A stretch of 64,000 nt of DNA from Bacteroidota bacterium (lineage in GTDB: Bacteria; Bacteroidota; Bacteroidia; Bacteroidales; Paludibacteraceae). Below the pieces are notes generated by a model. It saw only the letters and a list, made by a program, of their open reading frames with translations. It ran no database searches and was not told where the DNA came from. The stretch is taken from contig JAJYBB010000008.1 of NCBI GenBank assembly GCA_021779195.1, forward strand, positions 48,477 to 112,476. Reading direction: 5' to 3'. Shown here in pieces: positions 36,353 to 46,598 of this stretch. Positions within the stretch are counted from its first letter, which is position 1; the number at the start of each line of letters is the position of its first letter. Both the position numbers and the translations under genes were made by a program.

Positions 36353-37260
36353 AAAATACAGATTTAATTGAAAACGAAAGAAACGTATTCGTGAATGATC
36401 ATCAAAAAGTACGCAATTTCAAGAATAAACTATTGTTAGTTGTGGTTGTGTTATTCTCGGCACTGACTGCTTTTCCAATTATTCTGATAGTAGGGAATCT
36501 TTTGGTGAAAGGGTATCATCAGATTAATCTTGCATTTTTCACCCAAGTTCCTCCTGATACTTTTACCGCCATGATGGCAAAATCGAGTGGTCAAATTATA
36601 CCCGGAGGGATAGTGAATGGTATTACTGGTACTATTTTGATGGTTGGTTTTGCTTCTCTTATTGCCATCCCTTTTGGAATTATGATTGGCATTTATTTAT
36701 ATGAAAAAAAGGATGCACGGTATGCAAATTTTGTTCGTAATATAACCGATGTATTACAGGGTGTTCCTTCAATTGTTATTGGTTTGATCACTTATCTTTG
36801 GGTGGTGATAAGTATTACCAAAGGATATTCGGCTTTAGCCGGAAGTATTTCTTTATCCATTATGATGCTTCCGTTAATTATCCGCTCAACCGAAGAAACC
36901 ATGAAGATGATTCCTCCCACATTGAAAGAAGCTGCTGTGGCGTTAGGTACACCATATCATAAAGTCATTTTCAAAGTGTTGATTCCTTCAAGTTTGGGAG
37001 GTTTGATGACCGGAATTCTGATCTCTATTTCCCGAATTTTAGGCGAAACAGCTCCTTTGTTGCTTACGGCGCTTGGTAATCCTGCCGTAAACTGGAAACT
37101 ATCCCAACCCACCAGTTCGGTTCCGTTACTTATTTGGCAGTTTTATAACGACCCCAATATGGTGAGCCTTATTTTCAGTTCTTCTTTGTTTCTTATGGGT
37201 TTTGTGCTTACGCTCAATCTTATTTCGAAACGTATTGCCGCCAAACGAAGTATTCAGTAA
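36349..37260 (+). CDS. pstA: Phosphate ABC transporter permease PstA
   Basis: Second permease, 303 residues, with an N-terminal cytoplasmic extension of about 25 residues and six membrane segments. The family motifs DVLQGVPSIVIGL, TLKEAAVALGTPYHKVIFKVLIPSS and ISRILGETAPLLLTALG are present. It overlaps pstC and is followed 46 nt later by pstB. Confidence 0.95.
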   Translation: MKNTDLIENERNVFVNDHQKVRNFKNKLLLVVVVLFSALTAFPIILIVGNLLVKGYHQINLAFFTQVPPDTFTAMMAKSSGQIIPGGIVNGITGTILMVGFASLIAIPFGIMIGIYLYEKKDARYANFVRNITDVLQGVPSIVIGLITYLWVVISITKGYSALAGSISLSIMMLPLIIRSTEETMKMIPPTLKEAAVALGTPYHKVIFKVLIPSSLGGLMTGILISISRILGETAPLLLTALGNPAVNWKLSQPTSSVPLLIWQFYNDPNMVSLIFSSSLFLMGFVLTLNLISKRIAAKRSIQ

Positions 37261-37306
37261 TTCCCCATATCAATTAAAATATACAAAAAGCGAAATATAC
37301 AATAAA

Positions 37307-38089
37307 ATGAATCAAAATATCATTCAAATTAATCAGCCTATTTTATCCATTCAAAACCTGTCGGTAGCGTACGACAAGGATAAATTAGCTGTAAAAGATG
37401 TAACTGCTGGCATAAAGAAAAATGCGATTACAGCCATTATGGGACCTTCGGGTTGCGGAAAAACTACATTGTTGAGGGCAATAAACCGGATGCACGAACT
37501 TTACCCGAATATCACGACGACAGGGCAAATCAAGTTGTACGATGAAAATATCTATGACATGTCGACCATAAAGTTGCGCCGCAAGGTTGGAATGGTTTTT
37601 CAGCGTCCCAATCCATTCCCGACTCTGAGTATTTATGATAATGTAATAGCAGGTTACAAACTGAATGGAATCCGATTGAAACGTTCCGAACGTGATGAAG
37701 TGGTTGAAACTTCGTTACGAAATGTTGCACTTTGGGAAGAGGTGAAAAATTCTTTGCATAAAAAAGGAAATTTCCTTTCTGGAGGACAGCAACAGCGGCT
37801 TTGCATTGCCCGTGCATTGGCGTTCAAACCTGAAGTGATCTTGTTGGATGAGCCTACTTCGGCACTCGATCCCATTGCTACTGCAAAAATTGAAGATTTG
37901 CTGATTGATTTGAAAGAAAGTTATACGATTGTGTTAGTTACTCATAATATGTCGCAAGCTGCCCGTATCTCAGATAATGCCATGTACATGTATCTGGGTG
38001 AACTCATTGAGTATGACGAAACAACACGGATATTTACCAATCCTCAAAACGTGTCAACTCAAAATTATATCACCGGAAGATTTGGTTGA
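37307..38089 (+). CDS. pstB: Phosphate ABC transporter ATP-binding protein
   Basis: ATPase of the Pst transporter. I chose the ATG at 37307 (260 residues, the PstB norm); the longer frame from 37202 would overlap the 3' end of pstA by 59 nt. Walker A GPSGCGKTT is at 46-54, the Q-loop is in GMVFQRPNPFPT, the ABC signature is LSGGQQQRLCIARAL, Walker B is VILLDEPTSALDP, and the switch His is in LVTHNMSQAARISD. The Q-loop and following RPNPF sequence are specific for PstB. Confidence 0.96.
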   Translation: MNQNIIQINQPILSIQNLSVAYDKDKLAVKDVTAGIKKNAITAIMGPSGCGKTTLLRAINRMHELYPNITTTGQIKLYDENIYDMSTIKLRRKVGMVFQRPNPFPTLSIYDNVIAGYKLNGIRLKRSERDEVVETSLRNVALWEEVKNSLHKKGNFLSGGQQQRLCIARALAFKPEVILLDEPTSALDPIATAKIEDLLIDLKESYTIVLVTHNMSQAARISDNAMYMYLGELIEYDETTRIFTNPQNVSTQNYITGRFG

Positions 38090-38142
38090 TGCCACTTCCA
38101 TGGTTTAGAAAATATACATAAAACGTTTAAAAACTGAATTCA

Positions 38143-38301
38143 ATGGAAATTAATTGGATTGTTATTGCAATAGTTTTGGTAAGTGTCATTGGTATAATTA
38201 TTTATCTAATTATTCGAGATCAGAAAGATAAAAATGAGATGATCAGGTCTTTAAATAAAACTGATGAAGATCCAAAACCAAAAGGAAAAGTAGAAAATTA
38301 A
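38143..38301 (+). CDS. Small single-pass membrane protein in the pst operon
   Basis: An ATG frame of 52 codons, 53 nt after pstB and before the pst terminator. The protein starts with a hydrophobic helix at about 5-24 (IVIAIVLVSVIGIIIYLII) and continues with a charged, Lys/Asp-rich cytoplasmic tail of about 28 residues. Small proteins of this build occur in other Bacteroidetes. Placed between pstB and phoU, it may regulate or assemble the transporter, by analogy with other small membrane regulators. It is short enough to be missed by automatic gene callers. Function unknown. Confidence 0.65.
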   Translation: MEINWIVIAIVLVSVIGIIIYLIIRDQKDKNEMIRSLNKTDEDPKPKGKVEN

Positions 38302-38376
38302 CAAGTGTACCTTTTTACACCGGTTTGATCCTTATGGAAGGATAGATATTCTAGATTGGACGAAACGCATGGATTT

Positions 38377-38402
38377 ATTGATCGAAAATTGATCAATTTT
38401 TT
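38377..38402 (+). terminator. Terminator of the porin-pst operon
   Basis: A perfect 7-bp inverted repeat ATTGATC/GATCAAT with a 7-nt loop is followed by a T run. It lies 76 nt after the small membrane-protein stop and suggests that phoU has its own promoter or receives only read-through. Confidence 0.55.
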
Positions 38403-38566
38403 ATTTTTTCGGGAGTTTAAGGTTCGAAAAAATAGCCTTTTCATTATCGCCATAGTTTAAACCTTTGTTAGAGAATTACAAATCCAACCAAAATAAAATC
38501 CGGAATTACAAATTCTGGCATATGAGTTAAATGATTAAATTGTAAATAAATAAATTGTATGTTTAT

Positions 38567-39232
38567 ATGAGACACTTAGAACAAGAATTAGTTGCACTCC
38601 GGCAGGATGTTATTGATATGTGGAAATTAGTTATTTCCCAGGTTTCAAATTCAGGCGAAGCCATTTTATCTTTTAATAAAGAAATGGCGCAAAAAGTGGC
38701 TATGCGCGAAAAGAAAGTTGATGCTTACGAGCTTAAAATAGACAGTGAATGTGAAAATATCATAGCATTGTATCAGCCGGTAGCCGTAGATTTGCGTTTT
38801 TTGCTGGCAGTGCTTAAAATCAATTCAAACTTAGAACGCATTGGCGATTTTGCTTACGGTATTTCCCGTGTGTTGATTTCAAATCCAACTGTGATTTTAG
38901 ATGCTGAATTAATCATGGATACCAATTTGCGTGTTATGGTTGAGCATGTGAACAAAATGCTTTTGCAGGGATTGGATGCATTTGAAAATGAACAACCTGA
39001 CTTGGCGTCCGCTATTTTCAGTGAAGATTTTCAGGTTGACGAAATCAATAAAAATGCAACTCAACTTTTTGCTGATTACATCCAAAAAAGTCCTGACCGT
39101 GCATTTGATTGTCTTCAGCTTTTCAGTACCTTCCGTAGATTAGAACGAATTGGAGATCATTGTAGTAATATTGCTGAAGAAATTTTCTTTTATATTGATG
39201 CAAAAGTATTGAAACACTCCGAGAAATTATAA
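38567..39232 (+). CDS. phoU: Phosphate-transport regulator PhoU
   Basis: Cytoplasmic negative regulator linking Pst to the phosphate sensor kinase. From the ATG at 38567 it has 221 residues and begins MRHLEQELVALRQDVIDMW; a TTG 12 nt upstream is less likely. It has two PhoU three-helix repeats: metal-binding-type ERIGDFAYGI near 90-99 and ERIGDHCSNIAEE near 195-207, both with the conserved E-x-x-x-D pattern. It is 265 nt after the small gene, with a terminator in between. No 11-bp Pho array was seen before it. The kinase/regulator pair is not in this window. Confidence 0.94.
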   Translation: MRHLEQELVALRQDVIDMWKLVISQVSNSGEAILSFNKEMAQKVAMREKKVDAYELKIDSECENIIALYQPVAVDLRFLLAVLKINSNLERIGDFAYGISRVLISNPTVILDAELIMDTNLRVMVEHVNKMLLQGLDAFENEQPDLASAIFSEDFQVDEINKNATQLFADYIQKSPDRAFDCLQLFSTFRRLERIGDHCSNIAEEIFFYIDAKVLKHSEKL

Positions 39233-39255
39233 ACCGGATTTCCTTGATCATAATT

Positions 39256-39296
39256 AACAAATGAGGCTGTCTCGTGGAGACAGCCTCATTTGTTTT
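39256..39296. terminator. Strong terminator after phoU
   Basis: A perfect 18-bp inverted repeat (39256-39273 with 39277-39294) around a 3-nt loop, with A and T at the outer ends. It serves phoU on the plus strand and may also stop the convergent GH51 transcript. Confidence 0.88.
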
Positions 39297-39321
39297 AAGT
39301 CATTGGTTATAATAACTATAT

Positions 39322-41280
39322 TTACAATTGAATTACGATTACTTCGAACGAACGGGCTGCCAATTCAATATCGAATTTCTTATTTTTAATGATCATTTCA
39401 TTCGTTTTGGGAACCACGGTATCCGGATGATCAAGTGTGTTTTCGGCATCTGGGTTATCGGCTTTTAAAACGATTTGAGTTGCTTTAAGATCGACAGTTT
39501 TTAATCCATCGAGTGTGAATTGAGCTTGTTGTGCAACTGAATCGGTATTCGCAATTTTCAGAATAAGCTGGTTTTTGTTTTTATCAATTGCCGAAGTAGC
39601 ATAAATACCGCCCTGTCCAGTTAAAGGTAACATATTTTCGGTAGTTTTTAATACATTTGTACCAGGATAAGTGCCATATAGCTGCTGAACGTAATAGTTA
39701 ACCGTGCGTACACTTCGCATATTGTCAAACCAAATCAGGTCGGGTTTCCACTGCCATCCGAGTACGTGAGCAAAAAGGGGAGCGTAAGTGCATTGATATA
39801 CTACGTCGGCATTACGCTCAAATCCAGTCATAAAAGCAGCTTCGCACAGTGCCGATTCAAAATTGTTTTTTCGGTTTTTGGGGTGGCATGCATATTCGCC
39901 GGCAAAAACTTTTGGACCTTTACGGTCGTAGTTATCATAACGATTAGCATTATTTAGGAACCACTGCGGATCTTTATAATAATGTTCGTCAACCAAATCG
40001 GTTTTCAGTATTTTCATTTCTTTCCAGCCATAATCAAAATCTTTACCATCGGGGCTTGGACCGGCTGAACCCACAATTTTAAATTTAGGATATTTGGTAC
40101 GAATGGCTTTAATAAAAGGTTCTAAACGTTCGGGATAAAGGCTTCCCCATTGTTCATTTCCTACAGCCATCATTTTAAGATTAAAAGGGGCAGGATGTCC
40201 CATATCGGCTCGAATTTTACCCCATTTTGTTGTTACATCTCCGTTAGCAAATTCAATCAGATCAAGTGCATCCTGAATGTAAGGGTCGAGATTGTTAACC
40301 TTTACATTTTGTTTATCGTCGTGATTTTGAAACTGACAAGCCAACCCGCAACTCAATACGGGGAGTGGTTCGGCACCAATATCTTCCGAAAGCTGGAATA
40401 ATTCATAAAATCCCATGCCGTACGATTGAAAATAATCGGGGAAAAACCGATTTGGAAACGTATATTGCCAGCGGTTTTCGTTGAGTTTGCGATTTTCGAC
40501 CGGTCCAACAGAATTTTTCCATTCATAACGGGTTTTCAAATCCGTTCCTTCAACGATGCAACCGCCGGGGAAGCGAAAAACGCCTGGATGTAAATCGTAC
40601 AATGCCTGAGCTAAATCTTTACGAAGTCCGTTTTCGCGTCCTTTCCAAGTGTCCACAGGAAAAAGTGAGATATGATCCATGTCTAATGCATTTTTTGAAG
40701 TGAGAAAAATGCGGAGGCGTGCCTTGGGTTCAGTTTTTCCTGCTTTGAAAATAACCTGGTATTTTTTCCATGATTTTGAATCAATCGTCAGTTTTTCTGT
40801 GCTGAAAATATTGCTTTCGGGATCGATCAGTTCAATACGGATACTGCTTTGATCGGCTCCTTCGGGAACGCGTGCCCATACCGAGAAACGATATCCGGCA
40901 TCCTTGCTTACTCCGATTCCAAAAAATCCTTCATTGTCTAATCCAGTTTGTTTTTCAGGGTGTCCGGGGTACGAAAGCCGTACGTAATGGGGGTTGTTTG
41001 GAAATGCAGGATCGTCGGTACGCACTTCTACCTTTCCAAAGCTGGTCCAACCCAACAAATGTTGCGGAAATTCAAAGGATCGGTTTTTAATTAATTCGGC
41101 ATATAAGCCGCCATCGGCTCCGTAGTTAATGTCTTCGAAAAAAATACCATACATGGTTTTTTGAATTGGAGTGCCTGGTTTTTTGCAATCAACTAAAATT
41201 TGATGTGTTTGTGCACCAAGCAGTTGTGTTGCTGCTAAAATTGTAAGCAGTGCTACAATAAATGGGTTTTGTTTTTTCAT
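39322..41280 (-). CDS. Alpha-L-arabinofuranosidase, GH51
   Basis: Secreted enzyme that removes terminal arabinofuranose from arabinan or arabinoxylan. The 652-residue protein has a signal peptide (LLGAQ, about residue 23), a carbohydrate-binding-like N-terminal sandwich (about 90-210), the TIM-barrel with GGCIVEGTD, acid/base Glu376 in MAVGNEQWG and nucleophile Glu462 in FAGEYACHP, and the C-terminal beta domain of the family. It is the last gene on the minus strand of the arabinan locus, 115 nt downstream of the hybrid regulator in the same direction. Confidence 0.93.
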   Translation of the reverse strand: MKKQNPFIVALLTILAATQLLGAQTHQILVDCKKPGTPIQKTMYGIFFEDINYGADGGLYAELIKNRSFEFPQHLLGWTSFGKVEVRTDDPAFPNNPHYVRLSYPGHPEKQTGLDNEGFFGIGVSKDAGYRFSVWARVPEGADQSSIRIELIDPESNIFSTEKLTIDSKSWKKYQVIFKAGKTEPKARLRIFLTSKNALDMDHISLFPVDTWKGRENGLRKDLAQALYDLHPGVFRFPGGCIVEGTDLKTRYEWKNSVGPVENRKLNENRWQYTFPNRFFPDYFQSYGMGFYELFQLSEDIGAEPLPVLSCGLACQFQNHDDKQNVKVNNLDPYIQDALDLIEFANGDVTTKWGKIRADMGHPAPFNLKMMAVGNEQWGSLYPERLEPFIKAIRTKYPKFKIVGSAGPSPDGKDFDYGWKEMKILKTDLVDEHYYKDPQWFLNNANRYDNYDRKGPKVFAGEYACHPKNRKNNFESALCEAAFMTGFERNADVVYQCTYAPLFAHVLGWQWKPDLIWFDNMRSVRTVNYYVQQLYGTYPGTNVLKTTENMLPLTGQGGIYATSAIDKNKNQLILKIANTDSVAQQAQFTLDGLKTVDLKATQIVLKADNPDAENTLDHPDTVVPKTNEMIIKNKKFDIELAARSFEVIVIQL

Positions 41281-41395
41281 AATAAATTGATATATAGAAT
41301 TTTATAATTTATGATAATGGATAACAAAGAAAACATTACTTTTTGGTATTTAGGGGTACGATTTTTTTGATATTGAGGACAATTTTAAAAATATA

Positions 41396-44300
41396 TCACG
41401 CTTCGTCAAGAAATGTACTGGGTTGAACACCAAATTGTTTAGTAAAACAACGCGTAAAATACTTAGGATCGTTAAATCCTACTCTATAAGCAATTTCGGA
41501 GATATTGAGTGCATGTGAAGACCTGTTTTTAATGATTAATTCGCGAGCCATATTTAATCTGTAAATACGGATAAACCGGCTGGCGGATTGTCCTGCCAAA
41601 TTGGTCAGTTTTTTATGCAACAAACTGCGGCTAATGCCCATAGCATCAATAAATTCTGCGACATCAAAATCGGGATTTTCATAATTATCCTTGATGACTT
41701 TGAGCGCTTTATCGATAAATTTTTTATCCAACGATTCGTCATCAAAATTCAGACTTTCAGCGTCCAGACTTTCAGCAAAATTTAGCTGAACACGCTTTCT
41801 TTTCTCGTTCAAATTCTGAATCATCGCTTTCAGCAAATCTTCATTGAAAGGTTTGATTAAATATGCATCGGCTCCATGTTGAAAACTTTCGATTTGAGTG
41901 TCGGTCGACGATTTTGCTGTTAATAACACAATCGGAATATGCGAAGTAGTGAAACTGTTTTTTAATCGTTTACACATTTCTAATCCATCCATTTCAGGCA
42001 TCATGATGTCGCTGATAATTAAATCGGGAAGATACCGATTGGTGATTTCAATTCCGATTTGACCATTAGGTGCTTCAAGAACATTGTATTCGTAACTTAA
42101 AATGGAGCGAATATATTGGCGCATATCGCTGTTGTCTTCCACAATTAATAAAACCGGTTTGTCTTTACTGATTTGTTCCGAAATTTCATCTTCTTTGAGG
42201 GGTTCATTAGCCACAATCATTTCAATGGGTTTTCCATCTACCGATACGAAAGTGCTGATGCGCCTTTCGATGGGAATAATAAACCTGAAAACAGCACCTC
42301 CGGTTGATTGATTGTGAACATCGATGATGCCATTATGAAGTTCGACAATTCGTTTGCAAAGGTAAAGACCGATTCCCGTCCCGCTTTGTCCGTATCCTGA
42401 AAATGCAGCATGACTTTTCGATTGATAAAAACGTTCGAATATTTTCTCTTTTTCTTCATTCTGAACGCCCTTTCCTGTGTCTTTTACTGCTACATATAGC
42501 CGTTCCTTTTGATCCGATTTGTCAGTATAGGTGCTGGCAATGACGGTAATTTCTCCTCTGTCGGGGGTGAATTTGATGGCGTTGGACAAAAGATTGGTGA
42601 TCAGTTTTTGTAAGTTGTCGCTGTCAAAAAGAAATTCAGGTTGATTGATTCTATATTGTTTGTGAAAGGCAATGCCCCGATCTTTTACTAAATCTTCGAA
42701 TGGTAAAATCAATTCGTTTATAAATTCAATAAAGTTTTGTTGTGTTTTTAGCAATTCCATTTTACCTGAATCTACTTTCCTAAAGTCCATTAGTTGATTG
42801 ATGAGTTGTAAAAGTAATTTTGAATTTCGGTGAACGATATGCAATTGTTCCAGCACTTTGGGGTTGTTGCTTAATTTGAGTGCGCGTTCAATGGGTCCCA
42901 AAATGAGGGTAATAGGTGTTCTGAATTCATGGGTAATATTGGTGAAAAAGCTAATTTTATCAACGGTGGCTTCTTCTAATTTCTCAGATAATGCAATTAA
43001 TTCTTCTTTTTGCTGGGTGATTTTTTGATTTTGAAGAATAAGTTTTTGATTCTGACGCGATACCTCTTCTTGATGTTCAGTTAGTATTTTTAAATTTGCT
43101 TGAAGTTGAATTGCTTGATCTTCAAGTGTTTCTTTTTGGAGCTCAATTTCATGGGTTCGTTGGTCTACTAATTTTTTAAGATGAATTTGTTGTTTCTTTA
43201 ACAGGTTGATGCGATATACCGAGTAACGATAAATTCCCAACGCCAAACTGCTGAAAAGCAATAATAAAAACCACCAGGTTTTATAGATAGGCGGGATGAC
43301 CTTGATATGAAGTGTAGTGATTTGATCGGACCAGGATCCATCAGCATTTGTACATTTAATTTCCAATTCATAATTGCCATATTTAATATTGGTGAAGCTG
43401 GCAAATCTCCTTTCGGAGGCGGTTTCAGTCCAGTTATTATCGAAGCCTTTCAGCCGGTAAGCATATTTAATTTTATCTTCCTGCGAATAGGTCAATGCCG
43501 AAAACTCAACACTAAATGTTTTGTCCGATTCGTGTAACCTTATGCCGGTAAGCTGACTGCCGGTAAAAATCAGATCTTGCGTTTGATTTTTCGGTTTGGA
43601 CAGCAAAATGTCTTCATTTAGAACTTTAATCCGGGTAACCGTTACCGAATTTTTCTGATTATTGGTAGTCATTTTTAATGGGTCGAAAACGGTCAATCCG
43701 GAAACGCTGCCAAAATACATTTTACCATCGTTCCCTTTACAATAGGCATCCCAATAGAATTGATTTGAAATCAGTCCATCAGTTTTGGTGTAATTTCGTA
43801 TGCTTTTATGAAGTGCATTGAAAGCACAAAGCCCTTTGTCTGTACTTAACCAAAGGGTTTCTGTTTCATCTTCAATCATTCCGTAGATCACATTGTCCTG
43901 CAGCCCGGTGCGTTCATTGTAGTTTTTAAAAATCAATTTCCCCGATTTGTCTTCCATGCTGTAAAGCCCATTCCCATTGCTCCCAAACCAGATTTGATGA
44001 TCTTTTGTTTCGGTAATGCAATTGATTTTTTCGAAAATATGCGAACCGGTATCAGTCAGCAGGTATTGAAATTGTTGATAAGTGATTTTATTTTCATTTA
44101 TATCCGAATTATTCAGATAAATACATGTCAATCCATAGTTAGTTCCCACCCACAACCTTCTTTTGGAATCGATATACATACCAGTAATGAAATGAATCTG
44201 TCGGTCGCCTTTTAAATAATGCAATACATGCCTGAACTTCCCTGTTTCTAGATTCAGGAAATCAATCCCATCGCGCATTCCTATCCACAATCCTTTGTTA

Positions 44301-45688
44301 ATAGGATCTGAAACTAATGCGGCTACAAAATTATTTTGCAGGCTGTTTTTAGTCCCATTGCTTGTAAATTGTTCAAAAACAGGTTTGTATTTGTCTTTAT
44401 ATTTAAGTTTGTTTATACCCATTCCCCATGTGCCTAACCAAAAGTCGCCTCTGAAATCTTGACAAATGACACTCACCGAGTTATGGCTTAACGAATGAGG
44501 ATTTCCCATTTGTGAATAGGCATGCATGAAATCGTTCGAACCGTTTTTCCGGATGTCCAATCCGCCTTCAACCGTACCGACAAATAAATCATTGCTGGCA
44601 TCTTCATAAATTGCATTTACGGGATTTTTTGACAAGCTTCCCGGATTTGTTGGCTGATGTATTATGTTATTGAAAAAATTGATATTTGGACTTAATAAGT
44701 TTACGCCTCCTTTGTCGGTGCCAATCCAAATCAGGTTGTCTTTTACCAAAAGGCAATTCACGAAATTATTGTTGAGGGCAATGCCGTAAAGATCTGGCTC
44801 TGAGGTGATATGAGAAAATGAATTGGTATGATAATCGAAGATGTTTAACCCGATCAACGTGCCGATCAAAAGTTGACCGTCTTTGTCTCTGGCAATGTCA
44901 GTAATATAGCTTGACGTAAGTTGGGAGGATATATTGAGATTTCCCATGTATCGGGTCAAGGCTTCGGTGTTAGGGTCGTATTTATATAAGCCGAATGAAG
45001 TCCCAATCCAAATTAATCCGTTATCGAAATACATGACATTTATGGTTCCATCGAAATGGCGTAAGTTATTTTCAGTATTGACCCGATCAAACTTTCCTGC
45101 GTTGTTCTTAATTAACCTATATATCTGATTTTCTACTCCAACTAAAACACTTCCATTGTAAAATAAAATTGATACGACCGAAGCTGAAGTGTGCAGGATT
45201 TCAAAGGCTTTATAATTTTGATTTTCAATGGTAATTTCAACCAAACCTTTACTATATCCAACCCATAGATTACCTTGTTCGTCTTTGTTGATGAAAAAAA
45301 CTTCGTGGTTGGCAAAATTTAGTTTTGTATTGAGTATTTCTGCTGAATTAGAAATTTTTCCGGTTTTATAATTCATAAAACAGAGTCCGTTGTCGGTTCC
45401 TATCCAGAAATTTCCGTTTGAGTCTTCTTGAATGGCATGAACATTATTGCTTGGTAATGGGTTTTGAGGATTTCTACTATCAAAATGAATGAATTCGTAT
45501 CCATCATAGCGATTCAATCCTTTGGAGGTGCATAACCAGATAAATCCATGCGAATCCTGGAACATATTATCCACAATATTGCTCGATAGCCCGTTGTCAT
45601 CGGTCAGGTAGCTAACTTTGTAAGATAGCGACCACCCGGACCATACATTGAAAGTGATAAAAATTAAGAAAACAAAGATTTTTTTCAT
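41396..45688 (-). CDS. Hybrid two-component system sensor/AraC regulator
   Basis: A 1430-residue one-protein two-component system. After a signal peptide (about 1-20) there are repeated Reg_prop beta-propeller motifs (DSHGFIWLCTSKGLNRYDG and many DxxxxLWIGT units, to about 700), a Y_Y_Y domain (about 730-795), one membrane helix (about 800-820), a coiled coil, HisKA with His920 in FFTNITHEFRTP, the ATPase domain with NLLSNAIKFT and GTGIGL, a receiver with Asp1227 in LIISDIMMPEMDG, and an AraC-type DNA-binding end (about 1330-1430). The periplasmic propellers bind an oligosaccharide. Next to GH51 and GH43, arabino-oligosaccharide is the expected ligand. Confidence 0.95.
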   Translation of the reverse strand: MKKIFVFLIFITFNVWSGWSLSYKVSYLTDDNGLSSNIVDNMFQDSHGFIWLCTSKGLNRYDGYEFIHFDSRNPQNPLPSNNVHAIQEDSNGNFWIGTDNGLCFMNYKTGKISNSAEILNTKLNFANHEVFFINKDEQGNLWVGYSKGLVEITIENQNYKAFEILHTSASVVSILFYNGSVLVGVENQIYRLIKNNAGKFDRVNTENNLRHFDGTINVMYFDNGLIWIGTSFGLYKYDPNTEALTRYMGNLNISSQLTSSYITDIARDKDGQLLIGTLIGLNIFDYHTNSFSHITSEPDLYGIALNNNFVNCLLVKDNLIWIGTDKGGVNLLSPNINFFNNIIHQPTNPGSLSKNPVNAIYEDASNDLFVGTVEGGLDIRKNGSNDFMHAYSQMGNPHSLSHNSVSVICQDFRGDFWLGTWGMGINKLKYKDKYKPVFEQFTSNGTKNSLQNNFVAALVSDPINKGLWIGMRDGIDFLNLETGKFRHVLHYLKGDRQIHFITGMYIDSKRRLWVGTNYGLTCIYLNNSDINENKITYQQFQYLLTDTGSHIFEKINCITETKDHQIWFGSNGNGLYSMEDKSGKLIFKNYNERTGLQDNVIYGMIEDETETLWLSTDKGLCAFNALHKSIRNYTKTDGLISNQFYWDAYCKGNDGKMYFGSVSGLTVFDPLKMTTNNQKNSVTVTRIKVLNEDILLSKPKNQTQDLIFTGSQLTGIRLHESDKTFSVEFSALTYSQEDKIKYAYRLKGFDNNWTETASERRFASFTNIKYGNYELEIKCTNADGSWSDQITTLHIKVIPPIYKTWWFLLLLFSSLALGIYRYSVYRINLLKKQQIHLKKLVDQRTHEIELQKETLEDQAIQLQANLKILTEHQEEVSRQNQKLILQNQKITQQKEELIALSEKLEEATVDKISFFTNITHEFRTPITLILGPIERALKLSNNPKVLEQLHIVHRNSKLLLQLINQLMDFRKVDSGKMELLKTQQNFIEFINELILPFEDLVKDRGIAFHKQYRINQPEFLFDSDNLQKLITNLLSNAIKFTPDRGEITVIASTYTDKSDQKERLYVAVKDTGKGVQNEEKEKIFERFYQSKSHAAFSGYGQSGTGIGLYLCKRIVELHNGIIDVHNQSTGGAVFRFIIPIERRISTFVSVDGKPIEMIVANEPLKEDEISEQISKDKPVLLIVEDNSDMRQYIRSILSYEYNVLEAPNGQIGIEITNRYLPDLIISDIMMPEMDGLEMCKRLKNSFTTSHIPIVLLTAKSSTDTQIESFQHGADAYLIKPFNEDLLKAMIQNLNEKRKRVQLNFAESLDAESLNFDDESLDKKFIDKALKVIKDNYENPDFDVAEFIDAMGISRSLLHKKLTNLAGQSASRFIRIYRLNMARELIIKNRSSHALNISEIAYRVGFNDPKYFTRCFTKQFGVQPSTFLDEA

Positions 45689-45994
45689 TTGAATAAATAA
45701 AATTCAGTACGAAAATAATTAAAAATTATTGTTTAAGGCGTGGATTTATGTCCATAATTTGAGGATTAAATTTTGGATCGTATAAACCATTGTGATATAA
45801 TGCTGTGTAACAGTTCTTAATGCCTGATATTTATAATATTAAAATCCTTATTCGTAGATTTAAATTTAATTAAATATATGATCACCCATCCTGTAATTGA
45901 AATTCCAATTGATTTTTAATCATTTTAATATCAATTTTCGATGCATTAAATTCCTGAAATTATACTTACCCAATTAAAGGGTTATTTTTTAAAA

Positions 45995-46051
45995 TATCCT
46001 CTATCAATATCTATTTATCCACTTTACATTTTGAAATTTCTTCTATCTTTG
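45995..46051 (+). promoter_or_regulatory. Candidate regulator site and -7 box for the GH43 operon
   Basis: TATCCTCTAT (45995-46004) and TATCCACTTT (46016-46025) form a direct repeat with 21-bp period; 18 nt later lies TATCTTTG (46044-46051), a TAnnTTTG box, 59 nt before the first ATG. The rest of the 421-nt gap 45689-46109 is AT-rich and shows nothing else. Confidence 0.5.
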
Positions 46052-46109
46052 CGACAATAAATTTCTTCTATCTATACTGCTATAATCACCATAATCACAA
46101 TCGATTAAA

Positions 46110-46598
46110 ATGAAAAATTCTCTTCGGCTCACTATATTTCTATTGCTTTCATTTGCAAGCATGTTTAATGCAGTTAGTGGACAAAATAGTCTGATTATCA
46201 GGTTTAATGATGGATCTACTCAATCTTTTCTATTGACCGATCTCCGTAAAGTTTCTTTCTCTGGAAGCAATATAATGTTCCTAAAAACCAATACAAGTTT
46301 AGATAGTTGTATAATTTCAAATGTGGGGGCACTATCATTTGGCATTAAAACACGTATAAATGAGACGACAGGAAGTAATAACGTGCTGATATTTCCCAAT
46401 CCAGCTGAAAAATTTATTTATTTAAAAAATATGCCCGAAGGCAAGCTTCTCGATGTTTCAATTTACAGCTTGGATGGAATTAAAGTCATTGGCACTATAT
46501 TTCGTTCAAATTCAAGTAGCATCGATGTGAGCAGCCTTTGCAAAGGACTGTATTTGTTGAAAGCAAATGGTTACACGCTTAAATTTATAAAGCAATGA
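46110..46598 (+). CDS. Small secreted protein with type IX secretion tail
   Basis: A 162-residue protein with a signal peptide ending VSGQ. Residues 26-85 form a beta-rich module (LIIRFNDGSTQSFLLTDLRKVSF) that resembles the first 60 residues of the next gene's product. The last 75 residues are a type IX C-terminal sorting domain: VLIFPNPAEKFIYL, VSIYSLDGIKV and GLYLLKANG. It ends with a 4-nt overlap with the GH43 gene. There is no catalytic domain. It could be a surface-attached accessory protein or a split-off part of the enzyme. Confidence 0.75.
   Translation: MKNSLRLTIFLLLSFASMFNAVSGQNSLIIRFNDGSTQSFLLTDLRKVSFSGSNIMFLKTNTSLDSCIISNVGALSFGIKTRINETTGSNNVLIFPNPAEKFIYLKNMPEGKLLDVSIYSLDGIKVIGTIFRSNSSSIDVSSLCKGLYLLKANGYTLKFIKQ

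Noticed and set aside
38473..38513. Direct repeat GAATTACAAAT before phoU as a Pho box
   Set aside because: The period is 30 bp, out of the 11-bp register, and no -7 box follows at the expected distance.
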